Source of the DNA: Alteromonas lipotrueiana
GTDB taxonomy: Bacteria > Pseudomonadota > Gammaproteobacteria > Enterobacterales > Alteromonadaceae
NCBI RefSeq assembly: GCF_019249245.1
Contig: NZ_JAESDK010000008.1
Span: 1-64,000 of the forward strand
Direction of reading: 5' to 3'
DNA: 64,000 nt
The translations under genes were made by a program, and so were the position numbers. The stretch's first letter is position 1, and every line of letters begins with the position of its first letter. Of the stretch, positions 20,607 to 31,159 are shown piece after piece. The notes below the pieces were generated by a model that had not been told where the DNA came from, did not search any database, and worked only from the letters and a program-made list of their open reading frames with translations.

Positions 20607-22370
20607 ATGAGATGGTTCAACGTTCACACATCGGTGTTTTTGATGATGCTTACTGCTACAGCTGGGTTTTCGGGTGCGGCATTGGCTGAGTTAAGTTTTG
20701 AAATTGAAGGTGTTGAAGACGGTAAGCTGGAAGACAATATACGCACCCACCTTAACAACCTTGAAGTTTCAAAGAAGTCTTTAAATGACCCCTTTTGGCG
20801 TGAACAGGTTAACAATACCGTCGCGACTGCTGTTGAACCGTTTGGGTATTACAATAGCGAAACGCTTATCGAACAAACCGATGAAGATGACGAAGTCATA
20901 CTTAAAGTGTCGCTGGATACCCCTTTAAAAATAGCCAATGTCACCCGTGAAATTATCGGCCCGGGGCGGAACGATCATGAATTTCGACAAGTTTTTGATA
21001 ACTTTGCATTAGAGCCGGGTGATACGCTGCTTCAACCTGTTTACGAAAGCTTTAAATCAAGAATGTTCAACTATGCGTTGTCTCATGGCTATTTTGATTT
21101 TCAGTGGCAGGCAACCCGCCTCGATTTAGTTCGCGAAGAACGCGAGGCCAATATTCTGCTTATTGCCCAAAGCGGCCCTCAATACCAGTTTGGTCCCATA
21201 AAGCTGGTGGGCGATGACAGAGCAGAATCAATCATAAAACGTCTCAAGCCTTTTGATATTGGTCAGCCTTATTCTTCTAAGGCCTTAACTCAGTTTAATC
21301 GTGAGCTTAACCAGGCCGGCTATTTTTCAAGGGTTATCGCCCGCCCGGTGGTAAGTGAGGCGCAGGGTTTGCAAGTGCCCATTGAAATTACGGTAAATCA
21401 TAAGCCCCGCGATAATTTTAATGTTGGTTTAGGCGCAGCGACCGATACCGGCCCACGGGCGCGGCTTAAATGGCAACGCCCCTGGGTAAACGAAGCCGGG
21501 CATTCGGCTGCCGCCGAGCTGTTTATTTCAGCGCCAGAACAATCGATTACCGCTGAATACCTGGTGCCAATGGGTGATATTAAAACCGACTACCTGAAAT
21601 ACGAGGCGGGCTATCAGTTTCTTGATTACTCTGAAACCAACACTGAAAGCCAGACGTTGTCGTTGTCGGTGCATCGTATTGTGCAGGAGGACGACTCGCC
21701 ATGGCAGGACGATTATTCGCTTACCTATTTACGCGAGCAATACAAGGTAGAAAACGACCCTACACAAACCACACAACTGGTAATGCCCGGCTACTCTATT
21801 CAATATTTGCAAAAAGACGACCCGCTGAATATTTCTAATGGCAATCTGTTCAGAACGGGCTTTCAGGTGGGTCGTGAAGGAATTGGTTCTGATATTGATA
21901 TTTTTAAAGCAGTGGCCGAAGCACGTATTATCCGAACTTACAACAAACATCGGTTAATGATCAGAGCTGAAACGGGTTTTATGGAAACCAGTAATTTTGG
22001 TGAAGTTCCTGCTTCGTTGCGTTTTTACGCTGGGGGCGATCAAAGTATAAGAGGGTTTGGGTATCGGGCAGTTGGCCCTGAAGGCGAAATTTTTGACCCG
22101 GCAACCGGAACCAGCGAAAGCGCCGGAGGTAAGTATTTGGCGACGATGGGATTTGAATACGCTTATCAGGTGGCTGAAAATTGGCGGGCTGCAGCTTTTA
22201 TTGATGTCGGTACCGCAACTAATGAACTTGAGGAAGACCCGGCTTATGGTGTGGGCCCCGGCGTTCACTGGCTATCGCCAATTGGTCCGGTTCGTTTATA
22301 TGTTGCGCGAGGGTTTTCACCTGAAGAAAACACCTGGCGCATTCACTTTATGCTAGGTCCCGAGCTATGA
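20607..22370 (+). CDS. tamA: Translocation and assembly module subunit TamA
   Basis: An outer-membrane Omp85-family protein with an N-terminal signal peptide (hydrophobic VHTSVFLMMLTATAGF, cleavage after GAALA), periplasmic POTRA repeats and a C-terminal beta-barrel (RFYAGGDQSIRGFGYR motif). TamA works with TamB in outer-membrane protein insertion and lipid transport between the membranes. The start at 20607 places the signal peptide at the N terminus; the frame is open to a TTG at 20553. The last residue is Leu rather than the common aromatic. It overlaps tamB by 4 bases. Confidence 0.93.
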   Translation: MRWFNVHTSVFLMMLTATAGFSGAALAELSFEIEGVEDGKLEDNIRTHLNNLEVSKKSLNDPFWREQVNNTVATAVEPFGYYNSETLIEQTDEDDEVILKVSLDTPLKIANVTREIIGPGRNDHEFRQVFDNFALEPGDTLLQPVYESFKSRMFNYALSHGYFDFQWQATRLDLVREEREANILLIAQSGPQYQFGPIKLVGDDRAESIIKRLKPFDIGQPYSSKALTQFNRELNQAGYFSRVIARPVVSEAQGLQVPIEITVNHKPRDNFNVGLGAATDTGPRARLKWQRPWVNEAGHSAAAELFISAPEQSITAEYLVPMGDIKTDYLKYEAGYQFLDYSETNTESQTLSLSVHRIVQEDDSPWQDDYSLTYLREQYKVENDPTQTTQLVMPGYSIQYLQKDDPLNISNGNLFRTGFQVGREGIGSDIDIFKAVAEARIIRTYNKHRLMIRAETGFMETSNFGEVPASLRFYAGGDQSIRGFGYRAVGPEGEIFDPATGTSESAGGKYLATMGFEYAYQVAENWRAAAFIDVGTATNELEEDPAYGVGPGVHWLSPIGPVRLYVARGFSPEENTWRIHFMLGPEL

Positions 22371-25300
22371 GAAAACGTCGTATCACAGCGTGGATATTTG
22401 CCCCTGTTATTCTTATTTTAATTATTGTGGGCATTGTATTGAGCCCCCTCGGTAGTCCCATAATTCGCCTGGCCGCCAATTCGGTGGTGCCGGGTTTAAA
22501 AATAGATAACATTGATGGTTCTCTATTGAGTGATTTCACTGTTGAGAACCTGCAATGGGAAAATGAGACCTGGAAAGTCACTGCGCAACAAGCTTCCCTG
22601 AACATAGGGTTAGGATGTTTGTCCTCGCTAACGGTGTGCGTGGATAAGCTGCATACCAATGCGATTAAGGTCACGCAAAAGCAGGCCGCACCACCCGCCC
22701 CTGAAGAACCGCCATCAAATGAACCTGTTGAACTTCCCGTGGCGGTCAGCCTCAACGATATTCAAATCAACAATACCGAGGTTGAGCTACCCGGTCAGCA
22801 CATAAAATTAGAGAGCCTGAGCTTATCGGCTAATGCTTATGAGCGCGTCAATGTAGCACCACTGAACCTTAACGGCCTGACAGTCACACTGCATGAGACG
22901 GCGCCGGTTGAACCTGAGCCATCGCAGCCCACAGACTTTGCGCTTCGCTATAAGGCCCCGGAGTTAGGAGAAATTTCCAGTCCAATAGGGGTGACAGTTG
23001 AAGATTTTAGTTTTCAGAATATCGTAATTGTTCAGGGTGAAACCCGACAAAAAATAAATCAGATTACCTTTAAGCAGGCTCAAATCGAGCAGTCGTCTGT
23101 CAATCTTGATGCTTTAAAAGTAGAGCATGAGAGCGGTAGATTAGCGCTTAATTCCCAAGCTACGTTAAGCGGTAGTTTTCCGCTTTCATTGTCGGCCGAC
23201 GCATCTTTTACCCTTGGCGAGGGGGTTAGCGAAAACGTAACGCTAGAGGCCACTGGCGCACTGGATGATTTGACGCTGGCAATTGATGCCCGTGGCGCCT
23301 ACAACGCAGATTTGCAGCTTACTCTAAACGCCTTAAAAGACGCGCTCCCCGTGCAGCTAAACGCCCGCTGGCCGCAACAAAAGGTGCCTGGCGTGGCAGA
23401 GTTCGAATTGCAACAAGGCCAGCTAAATGCCAGCGGCACCATGGGTAATTATCAGATTACTGGTTCTGCCGGCGCTACGGTACCTACTTTAGGCACTGTA
23501 CCGGTTGATGTGGATATTAAACTTAACGAAAAAACCATTAGCGTCAACGCGCTAAACGCCAAATTACTCGAAGGCTCGATTACAAATTCAGGAACACTGT
23601 ATTTAAACGATACGCTAAGTTGGTCAGGGACTACCCAGGTAAACAATATGTCTGCGACCAGCCTGACACCGTGGGGGCCAACCGAGCTTGAAGGTAAGTT
23701 TGACAGTTTGATGCAGCTTAACCCTAAAGGCATTGAGGCCAGTATTTCTGACTTGTCGCTTAGCGGAATACAAGATGAGGTCGAATTTTCTTTGTCAGGC
23801 TCAGCGGTATATTCGCAGGCCAATGAGTTGGTAGTCAGCACACTGCGGCTAAAGCAAGGTAATAATTACGCTGATATTGCGGGGCAAATGATAAAAAACC
23901 GTTATCTCAAAGGCACCGTAAAACTCGATTTTCCACAGTTAGCCAGCTTGTATCCTGCGGTTCAGGGCGAAGTTCATGCCGACATTGATGTAGCAGGAGA
24001 ATGGCAGGACCCTGCAGCTAATGGCACCATTTCAATGGTCGATGTTCAGGTGTCTCCGCAGTTAAACCCAGGCGCAGCAGCGCAAGGTGCCATCAATGGT
24101 AACATTGAGCTAACCGGAGCGTTATCTCAGCATTATTTAGAAACTCAGGTTACTACCGCTCAGCACAGTATGCAGTTAGCGCTTAGCGGTGGCTGGGCCG
24201 ACGAGCGTTGGAAAGGACAAATAAGCCAAAGTCAGCTTGCCGTATTTGCCACGCGCTGGCAGTTACAACAACCTTTCTCGCTGGCGGTGCGACCCACGCC
24301 CTTTAGTACCAAAGTAACCGGCCACTGCTGGGTCTCGCGCAAAGAAGGCGAGATATGTTTGAATAGCTTGTTATACAAAGACGATGTTGCGCGCTGGAAC
24401 CTGAATGCCAATGCGTTGCCACTGGGATTATGGGCCAGTGAAGCCGCCGGGGATATTATCGCTTCCGAAGTTGACGCTTCGTTAAATTTAACCAGCAGCG
24501 GCAAAATGCCTAAAGGTGGCGAACCCGAAGGTGACTTTACTCTTAATATTACCCCGGCCACCTGGCCTTTGGGCAATGAAGGCCAGGTCCCTATTGATAT
24601 AGACGAAGTTACTGCCAAAGGTACACTTAGTGATGGTAAACTTATTGCCGAAGCCGCATTTCAAAGTCAGCAGTTAGGTAATGTGCAGGCTAATATTACA
24701 ACATCTCCGTTTGAACAAACCCCGGAGCTGGATGGCCAGGTAACAATACAAGGCATTAGTATTGCGCCATTAAAGCCTATATCACCGGCAATCAGTGAGC
24801 TAACGGGCGAAATTAACGGCCAGATAGATATTGCCGGACAGGCCGCTGCGCCAGAAATTCGTGGCGAATTAAGGCTAACCGAAGGCAATATTGATATTGA
24901 AGATACACCTGCAAAAATCAGTGACTGGACTCAAACTCTTCAGTTTGAAGGTACAGATGTGGGCTTTGAGGGTAGCTTTGCGTTAGGGGGAGGCCAAGGC
25001 AGTATCGATGGCTCGGTAAACTTTGAAGACCCAAGCGCCCCTGAAATCACCGTAAATCTGAAAGGCGATCGCCTTGAGGTTCAGCAGCGCGACATTATTG
25101 TGCGTGTATCTCCGGATATCCAGGCGTTAGTTAAACCCGGAGATATCAATATTACCGGCGAAATCGCTGTACCCTGGGCTCGCATAAAAATTGAAGAGCT
25201 ACCACCCAGTGCAGTCGCGCCCTCTAAAGATGTGCACTTACGGGGCGAACCGCCCTCTGAAGATCCATTAAGTGTGGTAGATGCAAAAATTGATATTTTA

Positions 25301-26125
25301 ATAGATCAGGCGCAGGCTGGCGAGGTAAAGCTTGAAGCATTTGGCCTGACCGCAAACCTTGCAGGTGAATTACAGGTGGCCAGTCAGCCAGCTCCGGTAG
25401 GTTATGGTTCATTGCGCATCATGCAGGGGCGGTTTGAGGCTTATGGCCAAAATCTGATCATTCAAACTGGTGAGGTTCAGTTTAATGGCCCCCTTGACCA
25501 ACCGTTACTACTGGTAGAAGCCATACGTAACCCGGACAAAACAGCCGATGGTGTTGTGGCCGGTATTCGAATTGATGGCGCAGCTGACAGTCCGAATATT
25601 AGTGTCTTTACCAACCCTCCCATGAATCAGGGTAATGCGCTTAGGTATCTTTTAACCGGTAGTGCCGGCAGTTCATCGGGTGATGAATCCAGCCCCCCAA
25701 ACTATGAAGCGCTGTTATTGGGTTTAGGCCTCTCAAATACTAATGGAATTCAGGGCGAATTAGGTCAGGCTATTGGTATTGATGATTTTTCTATTGGCAC
25801 CGCCTCAGGCGAACCCGGCAGTGAGACAAAATTGTCGCTCAGCGGACGTCTTAACGAACGGCTGACTGTTCAATACAATGTTGATGTAGGCCTGGATGGT
25901 GACAGCACCTCCGAAACAGTACGTCGACGTTCAGCACCACCTGATCTTGTTTTGCGCTATCAATGGCTTCCACAGTTTTATATTGAAGGAATACAAACTA
26001 CCATTGAAGAACAAACTGAATTTGCCGTCGACTTTTACTATCAGTTTTTTCTGGGAGAAGAGTCGCCTTCAAACAAACCAAAGCCGGTAAAGGCTGAGCC
26101 TGAAAACGATACAGAAGACAACTAG
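22367..26125 (+). CDS. tamB: Translocation and assembly module subunit TamB
   Basis: An AsmA-like bridge protein of 1252 aa. An N-terminal inner-membrane anchor (IFAPVILILIIVGIVLSPLG) is followed by long repetitive beta-strand-rich sequence and a conserved C-terminal DUF490 domain (FNGPLDQPLLLVEAIRNPD region onwards). It spans the periplasm and partners TamA. A proline/glutamate-rich low-complexity stretch lies near residues 107-125. Its ATG lies in the tamA stop, indicating coupled translation. Confidence 0.95.
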   Translation: MRKRRITAWIFAPVILILIIVGIVLSPLGSPIIRLAANSVVPGLKIDNIDGSLLSDFTVENLQWENETWKVTAQQASLNIGLGCLSSLTVCVDKLHTNAIKVTQKQAAPPAPEEPPSNEPVELPVAVSLNDIQINNTEVELPGQHIKLESLSLSANAYERVNVAPLNLNGLTVTLHETAPVEPEPSQPTDFALRYKAPELGEISSPIGVTVEDFSFQNIVIVQGETRQKINQITFKQAQIEQSSVNLDALKVEHESGRLALNSQATLSGSFPLSLSADASFTLGEGVSENVTLEATGALDDLTLAIDARGAYNADLQLTLNALKDALPVQLNARWPQQKVPGVAEFELQQGQLNASGTMGNYQITGSAGATVPTLGTVPVDVDIKLNEKTISVNALNAKLLEGSITNSGTLYLNDTLSWSGTTQVNNMSATSLTPWGPTELEGKFDSLMQLNPKGIEASISDLSLSGIQDEVEFSLSGSAVYSQANELVVSTLRLKQGNNYADIAGQMIKNRYLKGTVKLDFPQLASLYPAVQGEVHADIDVAGEWQDPAANGTISMVDVQVSPQLNPGAAAQGAINGNIELTGALSQHYLETQVTTAQHSMQLALSGGWADERWKGQISQSQLAVFATRWQLQQPFSLAVRPTPFSTKVTGHCWVSRKEGEICLNSLLYKDDVARWNLNANALPLGLWASEAAGDIIASEVDASLNLTSSGKMPKGGEPEGDFTLNITPATWPLGNEGQVPIDIDEVTAKGTLSDGKLIAEAAFQSQQLGNVQANITTSPFEQTPELDGQVTIQGISIAPLKPISPAISELTGEINGQIDIAGQAAAPEIRGELRLTEGNIDIEDTPAKISDWTQTLQFEGTDVGFEGSFALGGGQGSIDGSVNFEDPSAPEITVNLKGDRLEVQQRDIIVRVSPDIQALVKPGDINITGEIAVPWARIKIEELPPSAVAPSKDVHLRGEPPSEDPLSVVDAKIDILIDQAQAGEVKLEAFGLTANLAGELQVASQPAPVGYGSLRIMQGRFEAYGQNLIIQTGEVQFNGPLDQPLLLVEAIRNPDKTADGVVAGIRIDGAADSPNISVFTNPPMNQGNALRYLLTGSAGSSSGDESSPPNYEALLLGLGLSNTNGIQGELGQAIGIDDFSIGTASGEPGSETKLSLSGRLNERLTVQYNVDVGLDGDSTSETVRRRSAPPDLVLRYQWLPQFYIEGIQTTIEEQTEFAVDFYYQFFLGEESPSNKPKPVKAEPENDTEDN

Positions 26126-26181
26126 CGGCTTGTCTGTTTAAAATTGGCAATTTTGCTGCCGTGAAGAATAGCCTCGTTTAC

Positions 26182-26200
26182 TTCGTCAGATTCTGACGAA
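26182..26200. terminator. Perfect inverted repeat after tamB
   Basis: TTCGTCAGA-T-TCTGACGAA is a 9-bp perfect inverted repeat with a one-base centre, in the 188-base convergent gap between tamB and the dehydrogenase. There is no T tract, so a protein-binding site is as likely as termination. Confidence 0.35.
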
Positions 26201-26313
26201 TATCTACCTGAGCGACGTGGTGCTATCAAGTTATGCCAAGGCCCGGTTTTCGAATCGCTTAAGCACAGCGCCTTCGGGCTTTAAAACTCGCACCTGACCC
26301 AAATCGGCTTTTG

Positions 26314-27249
26314 TTACTGGGTCTTGTTAGTCATAAACGTCTTGATATGCTCACACGCGGTATCAAGTAAACGTTGTCTGGCCTCTACGGCCAGCCACGC
26401 GGTATGTGGGGTTATCAACAGATTGTTTAACGACACTTGCAATAAGGGATGATTCGCCTCGGGGGGTTCTTGGGACAATACATCAAGTCCTGCGCCCGCG
26501 ATCTGTTTTTGCTGCAAGGCATTTAATAATGCTTTTTCGTCAATAAGCGCGCCCCGGGCGGTATTGATTAAAAATGCGGTGGGTTTCATTAACGCCAGCC
26601 GATCGCGGTTTATCAGCTGTTGAGTAGCACAAGTTAAAGGGCAATGCAGACTTACTACATCTGCGCCAGGCAGAAGTTCATCAAGTGAGGGTCTGGGGTC
26701 ATTTTGGCTTCCGGGTCTGGCACACGCAGTAACCTGCATACCCAGGGCTTCACAAACCCGGCTAAAAGCACTGCCGGTTTGCCCGGTCCCAACGACTACA
26801 AGACGCTTTCCGCTAAGCTGTTGCACCGTATGATTATTCAAACAAAACTGGTCTGATTGCGCCCATTGTCCAGCCATAACATCTGCGCGGTAAGACACAA
26901 AGGCGGTGGTTAAATTAAGCAATAGCATCAGTGCATGTTGTGCTACTGATCCCGTGCCGTAGCCTTCAACGTTGGACACAGTTATTGACTGGTCCTGGCA
27001 ATAGTCGATATCGACATTGTTGGTACCCGTTGCCAGAACACCAATATACCGGCATACACTATTTTTAAGGTTATCTTTGTGCAACACCACTTTGTTGGTC
27101 AGTACGATATCGGCTTTGGCAATACGTTCGCTTACCTGATCTTCAGACGTTTGTTCATACACTTGCCAGTCTACCGATAACTTTTTCAGCGACTCAAGGT
27201 TCAGCTCATCGGGTTTCATAGTGTCAAAGTCTAATATTACGCCTTTCAT
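26314..27249 (-). CDS. NAD-dependent D-2-hydroxyacid dehydrogenase
   Basis: A D-isomer-specific 2-hydroxyacid dehydrogenase of 311 aa, closest in look to glycerate/hydroxypyruvate reductases. The Rossmann NAD site is VVGTGQTGSAF. Catalytic residues are visible: Arg in NTARGALID, Glu in LSQEPP and His in TPHTAW. The substrate is not certain. It lies 91 bases downstream of proB on the same strand and could be co-transcribed. Confidence 0.85.
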   Translation of the reverse strand: MKGVILDFDTMKPDELNLESLKKLSVDWQVYEQTSEDQVSERIAKADIVLTNKVVLHKDNLKNSVCRYIGVLATGTNNVDIDYCQDQSITVSNVEGYGTGSVAQHALMLLLNLTTAFVSYRADVMAGQWAQSDQFCLNNHTVQQLSGKRLVVVGTGQTGSAFSRVCEALGMQVTACARPGSQNDPRPSLDELLPGADVVSLHCPLTCATQQLINRDRLALMKPTAFLINTARGALIDEKALLNALQQKQIAGAGLDVLSQEPPEANHPLLQVSLNNLLITPHTAWLAVEARQRLLDTACEHIKTFMTNKTQ

Positions 27250-27340
27250 GCACGTTCATCCTTTTGTTGAAAAAAGCCTTATTAATGTTGTCGTAGTTGC
27301 TACCGTTGTCTCTCTATCTGTGGCTGTTTTATTACCTGAA

Positions 27341-28453
27341 TTACACGCCCTGTGCAAAGTTCGCCAGATTGTCGCGGTGAATAACTTCATCGCCCTGGTG
27401 ATAGCCCAGCGCCTGGGAAATTTGACTGCTGTGCAGACCCATTAAAGTTAGTAAGTCTTTACTACCATACTGGGTTAGCCCTTTTGCCACGGGTTTGCCA
27501 TTATATTCTATCGTCACCGCATCTCCGGCTTTGAATTGACCCGACACCGCGGTTATCCCAGCGGGCAATAATGAGGTATGCAGAGTGCTAATGGCCTGAA
27601 ACGCGCCTTTATCAATATGAAGGGTTCCCTGAGCCACCAAGGTATGGGTGAGCCAGGCAGTGCGGGCCCGGGCCGGCGATTGCGACGGTGTAAAATAGGT
27701 TCCTGCGCGCTGCTCCTCCAGTAGCTTGTCGAACACGGCTGGGTTTTGACCATTTACAATAAAAGTTTGAATACCGCTTTGTGTACATTTTTCGGCAGCT
27801 TGTAGCTTGGTACGCATGCCGCCGGTACCCACCTTGGTTCCCGGTCCACCCGCCAATGCATACACAGAAGCATCTATTGTGGCTACTGATTCGATAAATT
27901 TCGCATCGGTGTGCTGACGGGGGTCGGCTGTATACAACCCGTCGATATCTGAGCAAATAATCAGCGTATCGGCCTGCGAAACTAAGGCAATATGGGCGGC
28001 TAAATTGTCGTTGTCGCCTACTTTTAATTCATCTACTGCAACCGTATCGTTCTCATTCACTATTGGCAGGGCGCCATGAGCCAATAACTCACGTAACGTT
28101 GCCTGAATATTAATATAGCGTTGTCGGTGCTGAAGATCAGCTGCTGTTAACAGTACCTGAGCACAGGGTATATCAAATAATCGCTGCCAATTGGCCATCA
28201 TCTGCATCTGACCTATGGCGGCCATTGCCTGCTTTTCGGCAATAGTAGGGCTATGGGTAACTGGCACCTGTTTTTTACCCGCCGCCACGCTACCTGAAGA
28301 GACTACAATAACCTGCTTTCCCGCCGCTCGGCTGGCGGTAATAAAATGGGCGATAGCAAGCAAATATCGGGCACTGCACTGATTACCGTCAGGGGCTATC
28401 AGAGCGCTACCTACTTTTAATACGGCGCGTTGCCATGAAAAAGACTGAGTCAC
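27341..28453 (-). CDS. proB: Glutamate 5-kinase
   Basis: Phosphorylates L-glutamate, the first step of proline synthesis. 370 aa: an amino-acid kinase domain (KVGSALIAPDG, IVNENDTVAVDELKVGDND) and a C-terminal PUA domain from about residue 280. The usual partner proA is not adjacent in this window; the gene downstream is a hydroxyacid dehydrogenase. Confidence 0.95.
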   Translation of the reverse strand: MTQSFSWQRAVLKVGSALIAPDGNQCSARYLLAIAHFITASRAAGKQVIVVSSGSVAAGKKQVPVTHSPTIAEKQAMAAIGQMQMMANWQRLFDIPCAQVLLTAADLQHRQRYINIQATLRELLAHGALPIVNENDTVAVDELKVGDNDNLAAHIALVSQADTLIICSDIDGLYTADPRQHTDAKFIESVATIDASVYALAGGPGTKVGTGGMRTKLQAAEKCTQSGIQTFIVNGQNPAVFDKLLEEQRAGTYFTPSQSPARARTAWLTHTLVAQGTLHIDKGAFQAISTLHTSLLPAGITAVSGQFKAGDAVTIEYNGKPVAKGLTQYGSKDLLTLMGLHSSQISQALGYHQGDEVIHRDNLANFAQGV

Positions 28454-28687
28454 CGGTAAATTCTTTGTCAGGTTGAAGTGAAGTCACAATAGCTTATTTT
28501 TACACAGATACGAAGTTGCTGGTTTATTGCAGCCTGATTTAGAACAGGCAAGGGCACGGTGATATCAGACAATGTTAAAATGCGGTGAAATTTTGGGTAA
28601 ACGCGCTAAAAACCTGCAAATTATGATTCAACCTCGCTAGAATAGGCGCTCAGAATATTTCGTAAGCTATATTAGCAAGGAAACTGT

Positions 28688-31159
28688 ATGTCCCATCGAC
28701 AAAACCGTCTGTTCTGGCTGGTTTCTGCATTTTCAATGATGATGCATTTACCTGTCACCGCCAGTTCAGCGATACAACAAACTAAAGGTGATTTTGAAGA
28801 TAAGTTTCGCCAGTTAGATACGGCTTTGCCTACTCCTAATGTTTACCGTAATGCAGCAGGGGAACCAGGTCATCAATACTGGCAACAACAGGTTGATTAC
28901 GTTATTGATGTAAAACTAGACGAAGAAAAGCGTCGTTTAGAAGCTTCAGAACGTATCACCTACCAAAATAACTCCCCCGATACGCTAAAGTACTTGTGGG
29001 TTCAGCTTGACCAGAATAAGTTTCGCAATGACTCAATGTCAGCATTGTCGACCACGTTTGGAGGTATTGGTAACCGGGGGCCGGCAACTCAGGCAGCCAG
29101 CGGCAGCAAACCAGCTAAACTAAGTCTGGGCGCGCTGCGTCGCCAGCAATTTGTTGAAGACAACGAATTAGGCTATCAAATTAATAAAGTTGCGACAGCC
29201 AGTGGCTCCCCTCTTGATTATGTGGTGGTGGGCACTCTCATGCGTATTGACCTGGACCAGCCATTAAAGCCAGGCGCGTCGACGAAGTTCGATATCGACT
29301 TTGCCTTTAATATTGTCGAAGAAGATGCCGTAAGTGCCCGTTCGGGTTATGAACATTTTCCGGATGATGAGCGTGAGGGCGGCAACGATATTTTCCTGTT
29401 GGCCCAGTGGTTCCCGCGCTTGGCGGCATATACCGATTATGAAGCCTGGACTAACAAAGAATTCATCGGCCGGGGCGAATTTACTCTTGAGTTTGGTAAC
29501 TATGATGTAAACATTACGGTTCCAGCCGACCATATTGTCTCGTCTACCGGTACCTTGCAAAACGCGGGTGAAGTACTTACGCAGACCCAGCGTCAGCGCT
29601 TAGAAAAAGCCAAAGATGCAGATCGTATCGTGTTTGTTGTGACTGCTGAAGAAGCTCTTGAAAATGAAAAAGAAGGCACCTCGAAAACCAAAACCTGGCG
29701 TTTTGAGGCAGATAATGTTCGCGACTTTGCCTGGGCGTCATCACGTAAATTTATGTGGGATGCAAAAGGTGTAAAACAAGATAGCAAAACCACCCCGCAT
29801 GTTATGGCTATGTCGTTTTATCCTAAAGAAGGCGGCGATCTGTGGAAAAAGTATTCTACCGAAAGTGTGGTTCACACTTTAGAGGTGTATAACCGTTTCA
29901 CGTTTAACTATCCGTATCCGGTTGCTCAGTCGGTCAACGGCCCGGTTGGCGGCATGGAATATCCCATGATCACCTTTAATGGCCCGCGTACTGAGCTTCA
30001 GGATGATGGTTCACGGACCTACTCTTTGGCTGAAAAACGCTTTTTGATTGGGGTGGTTATTCATGAGATTGGCCATAACTATTTTCCTATGATTGTGAAC
30101 TCTGACGAGCGCCAGTGGACCTGGATGGATGAAGGTTTAAACAGCTTTTTAGACGGTATTGCCGGTCGTGAATGGGATCCAAACATTCCATGGGGCGTAG
30201 AGCCGCGTGATATCACCGGTTACATGAAAGGCTCTTCACAGGTGCCAATCATGACTCAGTCTGACTCGGTTTTGCACTTAGGCCCTAATGCCTACACCAA
30301 ACCAGCGGCGGCTTTAAATATTTTGCGTGAAACCATTTTGGGACGCGAACTGTTCGATTTTGCATTTCAGGAATACGCGCGTCGCTGGATGTTTAAGCGC
30401 CCGACTCCCGCTGACTTTTTCCGTACCATGGAAGAAGCATCAGGCGTTGACTTAGACTGGTTCTGGCGTGGATGGTTTTATTCTACCGACCATGTAGATA
30501 TTGCGTTAGACCGCGTTTACAAATTACGTATAGATACCAAAGATCCTGATATCGACTTACAGCGTCAGCGTGAAGCTGAGCTAGAAAAGCCAATGTCCTT
30601 AACGGTAGAGCGTAATGAGCAGGAAGGTCGTACACTTTGGGTGGACCGCTTTGAAGATATTCGTGATTTTTATGACGATAACGACCAGTACACGCCGACG
30701 AATAAAGACCGCAATAAATACCAGAGCTTTTTGAAAAAGCTGGACCCGTGGGAGCGTAAAGCGTTCGAGCGTGCGGTTCGTGAAGATAAAAACTACTATG
30801 TTATGGAGTTTTCCAACAAAGGTGGATTGGTTATGCCTATTCTGCTTGAAATGGAATTTGCTGATGGGTCTAAGCAAACAATGCGAATTCCCGCTGAAAT
30901 CTGGCGTCGTACGCCTAAACAGGTATCAAAGCTAATCGTTACCGACAAAGAAAAAGAGCTGGTGAGTGTGGCAGTTGACCCGCGCTGGGAAACCGCTGAC
31001 GTAGATGTGGAAAACAACTACTACCCACGTCGTATTATTCCTTCACGTATCGAAGCATATAAGCGTAAAAAGAGCACCAGCCGGGTTTCCAAAGACCTGA
31101 TGCAAGAAAGTAAAACTGAACTGAAGAGCGACAACGATGATTCTGGCGACGATGACTAA
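28688..31159 (+). CDS. Exported M1-family zinc metallopeptidase
   Basis: An 823-aa periplasmic aminopeptidase-like protein. An N-terminal signal peptide (residues 1-~26, ...LPVTASSA) is followed by an M1 N-terminal beta domain, the substrate motif GGMEYP at 421-426 and the zinc site HEIGH at 459-463 with the third ligand in MDEGLNSF (Glu482). It is much longer in the C-terminal part than minimal M1 enzymes, ending in an acidic tail. AAGGA lies eight bases before the ATG. It overlaps the next gene. Confidence 0.9.
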   Translation: MSHRQNRLFWLVSAFSMMMHLPVTASSAIQQTKGDFEDKFRQLDTALPTPNVYRNAAGEPGHQYWQQQVDYVIDVKLDEEKRRLEASERITYQNNSPDTLKYLWVQLDQNKFRNDSMSALSTTFGGIGNRGPATQAASGSKPAKLSLGALRRQQFVEDNELGYQINKVATASGSPLDYVVVGTLMRIDLDQPLKPGASTKFDIDFAFNIVEEDAVSARSGYEHFPDDEREGGNDIFLLAQWFPRLAAYTDYEAWTNKEFIGRGEFTLEFGNYDVNITVPADHIVSSTGTLQNAGEVLTQTQRQRLEKAKDADRIVFVVTAEEALENEKEGTSKTKTWRFEADNVRDFAWASSRKFMWDAKGVKQDSKTTPHVMAMSFYPKEGGDLWKKYSTESVVHTLEVYNRFTFNYPYPVAQSVNGPVGGMEYPMITFNGPRTELQDDGSRTYSLAEKRFLIGVVIHEIGHNYFPMIVNSDERQWTWMDEGLNSFLDGIAGREWDPNIPWGVEPRDITGYMKGSSQVPIMTQSDSVLHLGPNAYTKPAAALNILRETILGRELFDFAFQEYARRWMFKRPTPADFFRTMEEASGVDLDWFWRGWFYSTDHVDIALDRVYKLRIDTKDPDIDLQRQREAELEKPMSLTVERNEQEGRTLWVDRFEDIRDFYDDNDQYTPTNKDRNKYQSFLKKLDPWERKAFERAVREDKNYYVMEFSNKGGLVMPILLEMEFADGSKQTMRIPAEIWRRTPKQVSKLIVTDKEKELVSVAVDPRWETADVDVENNYYPRRIIPSRIEAYKRKKSTSRVSKDLMQESKTELKSDNDDSGDDD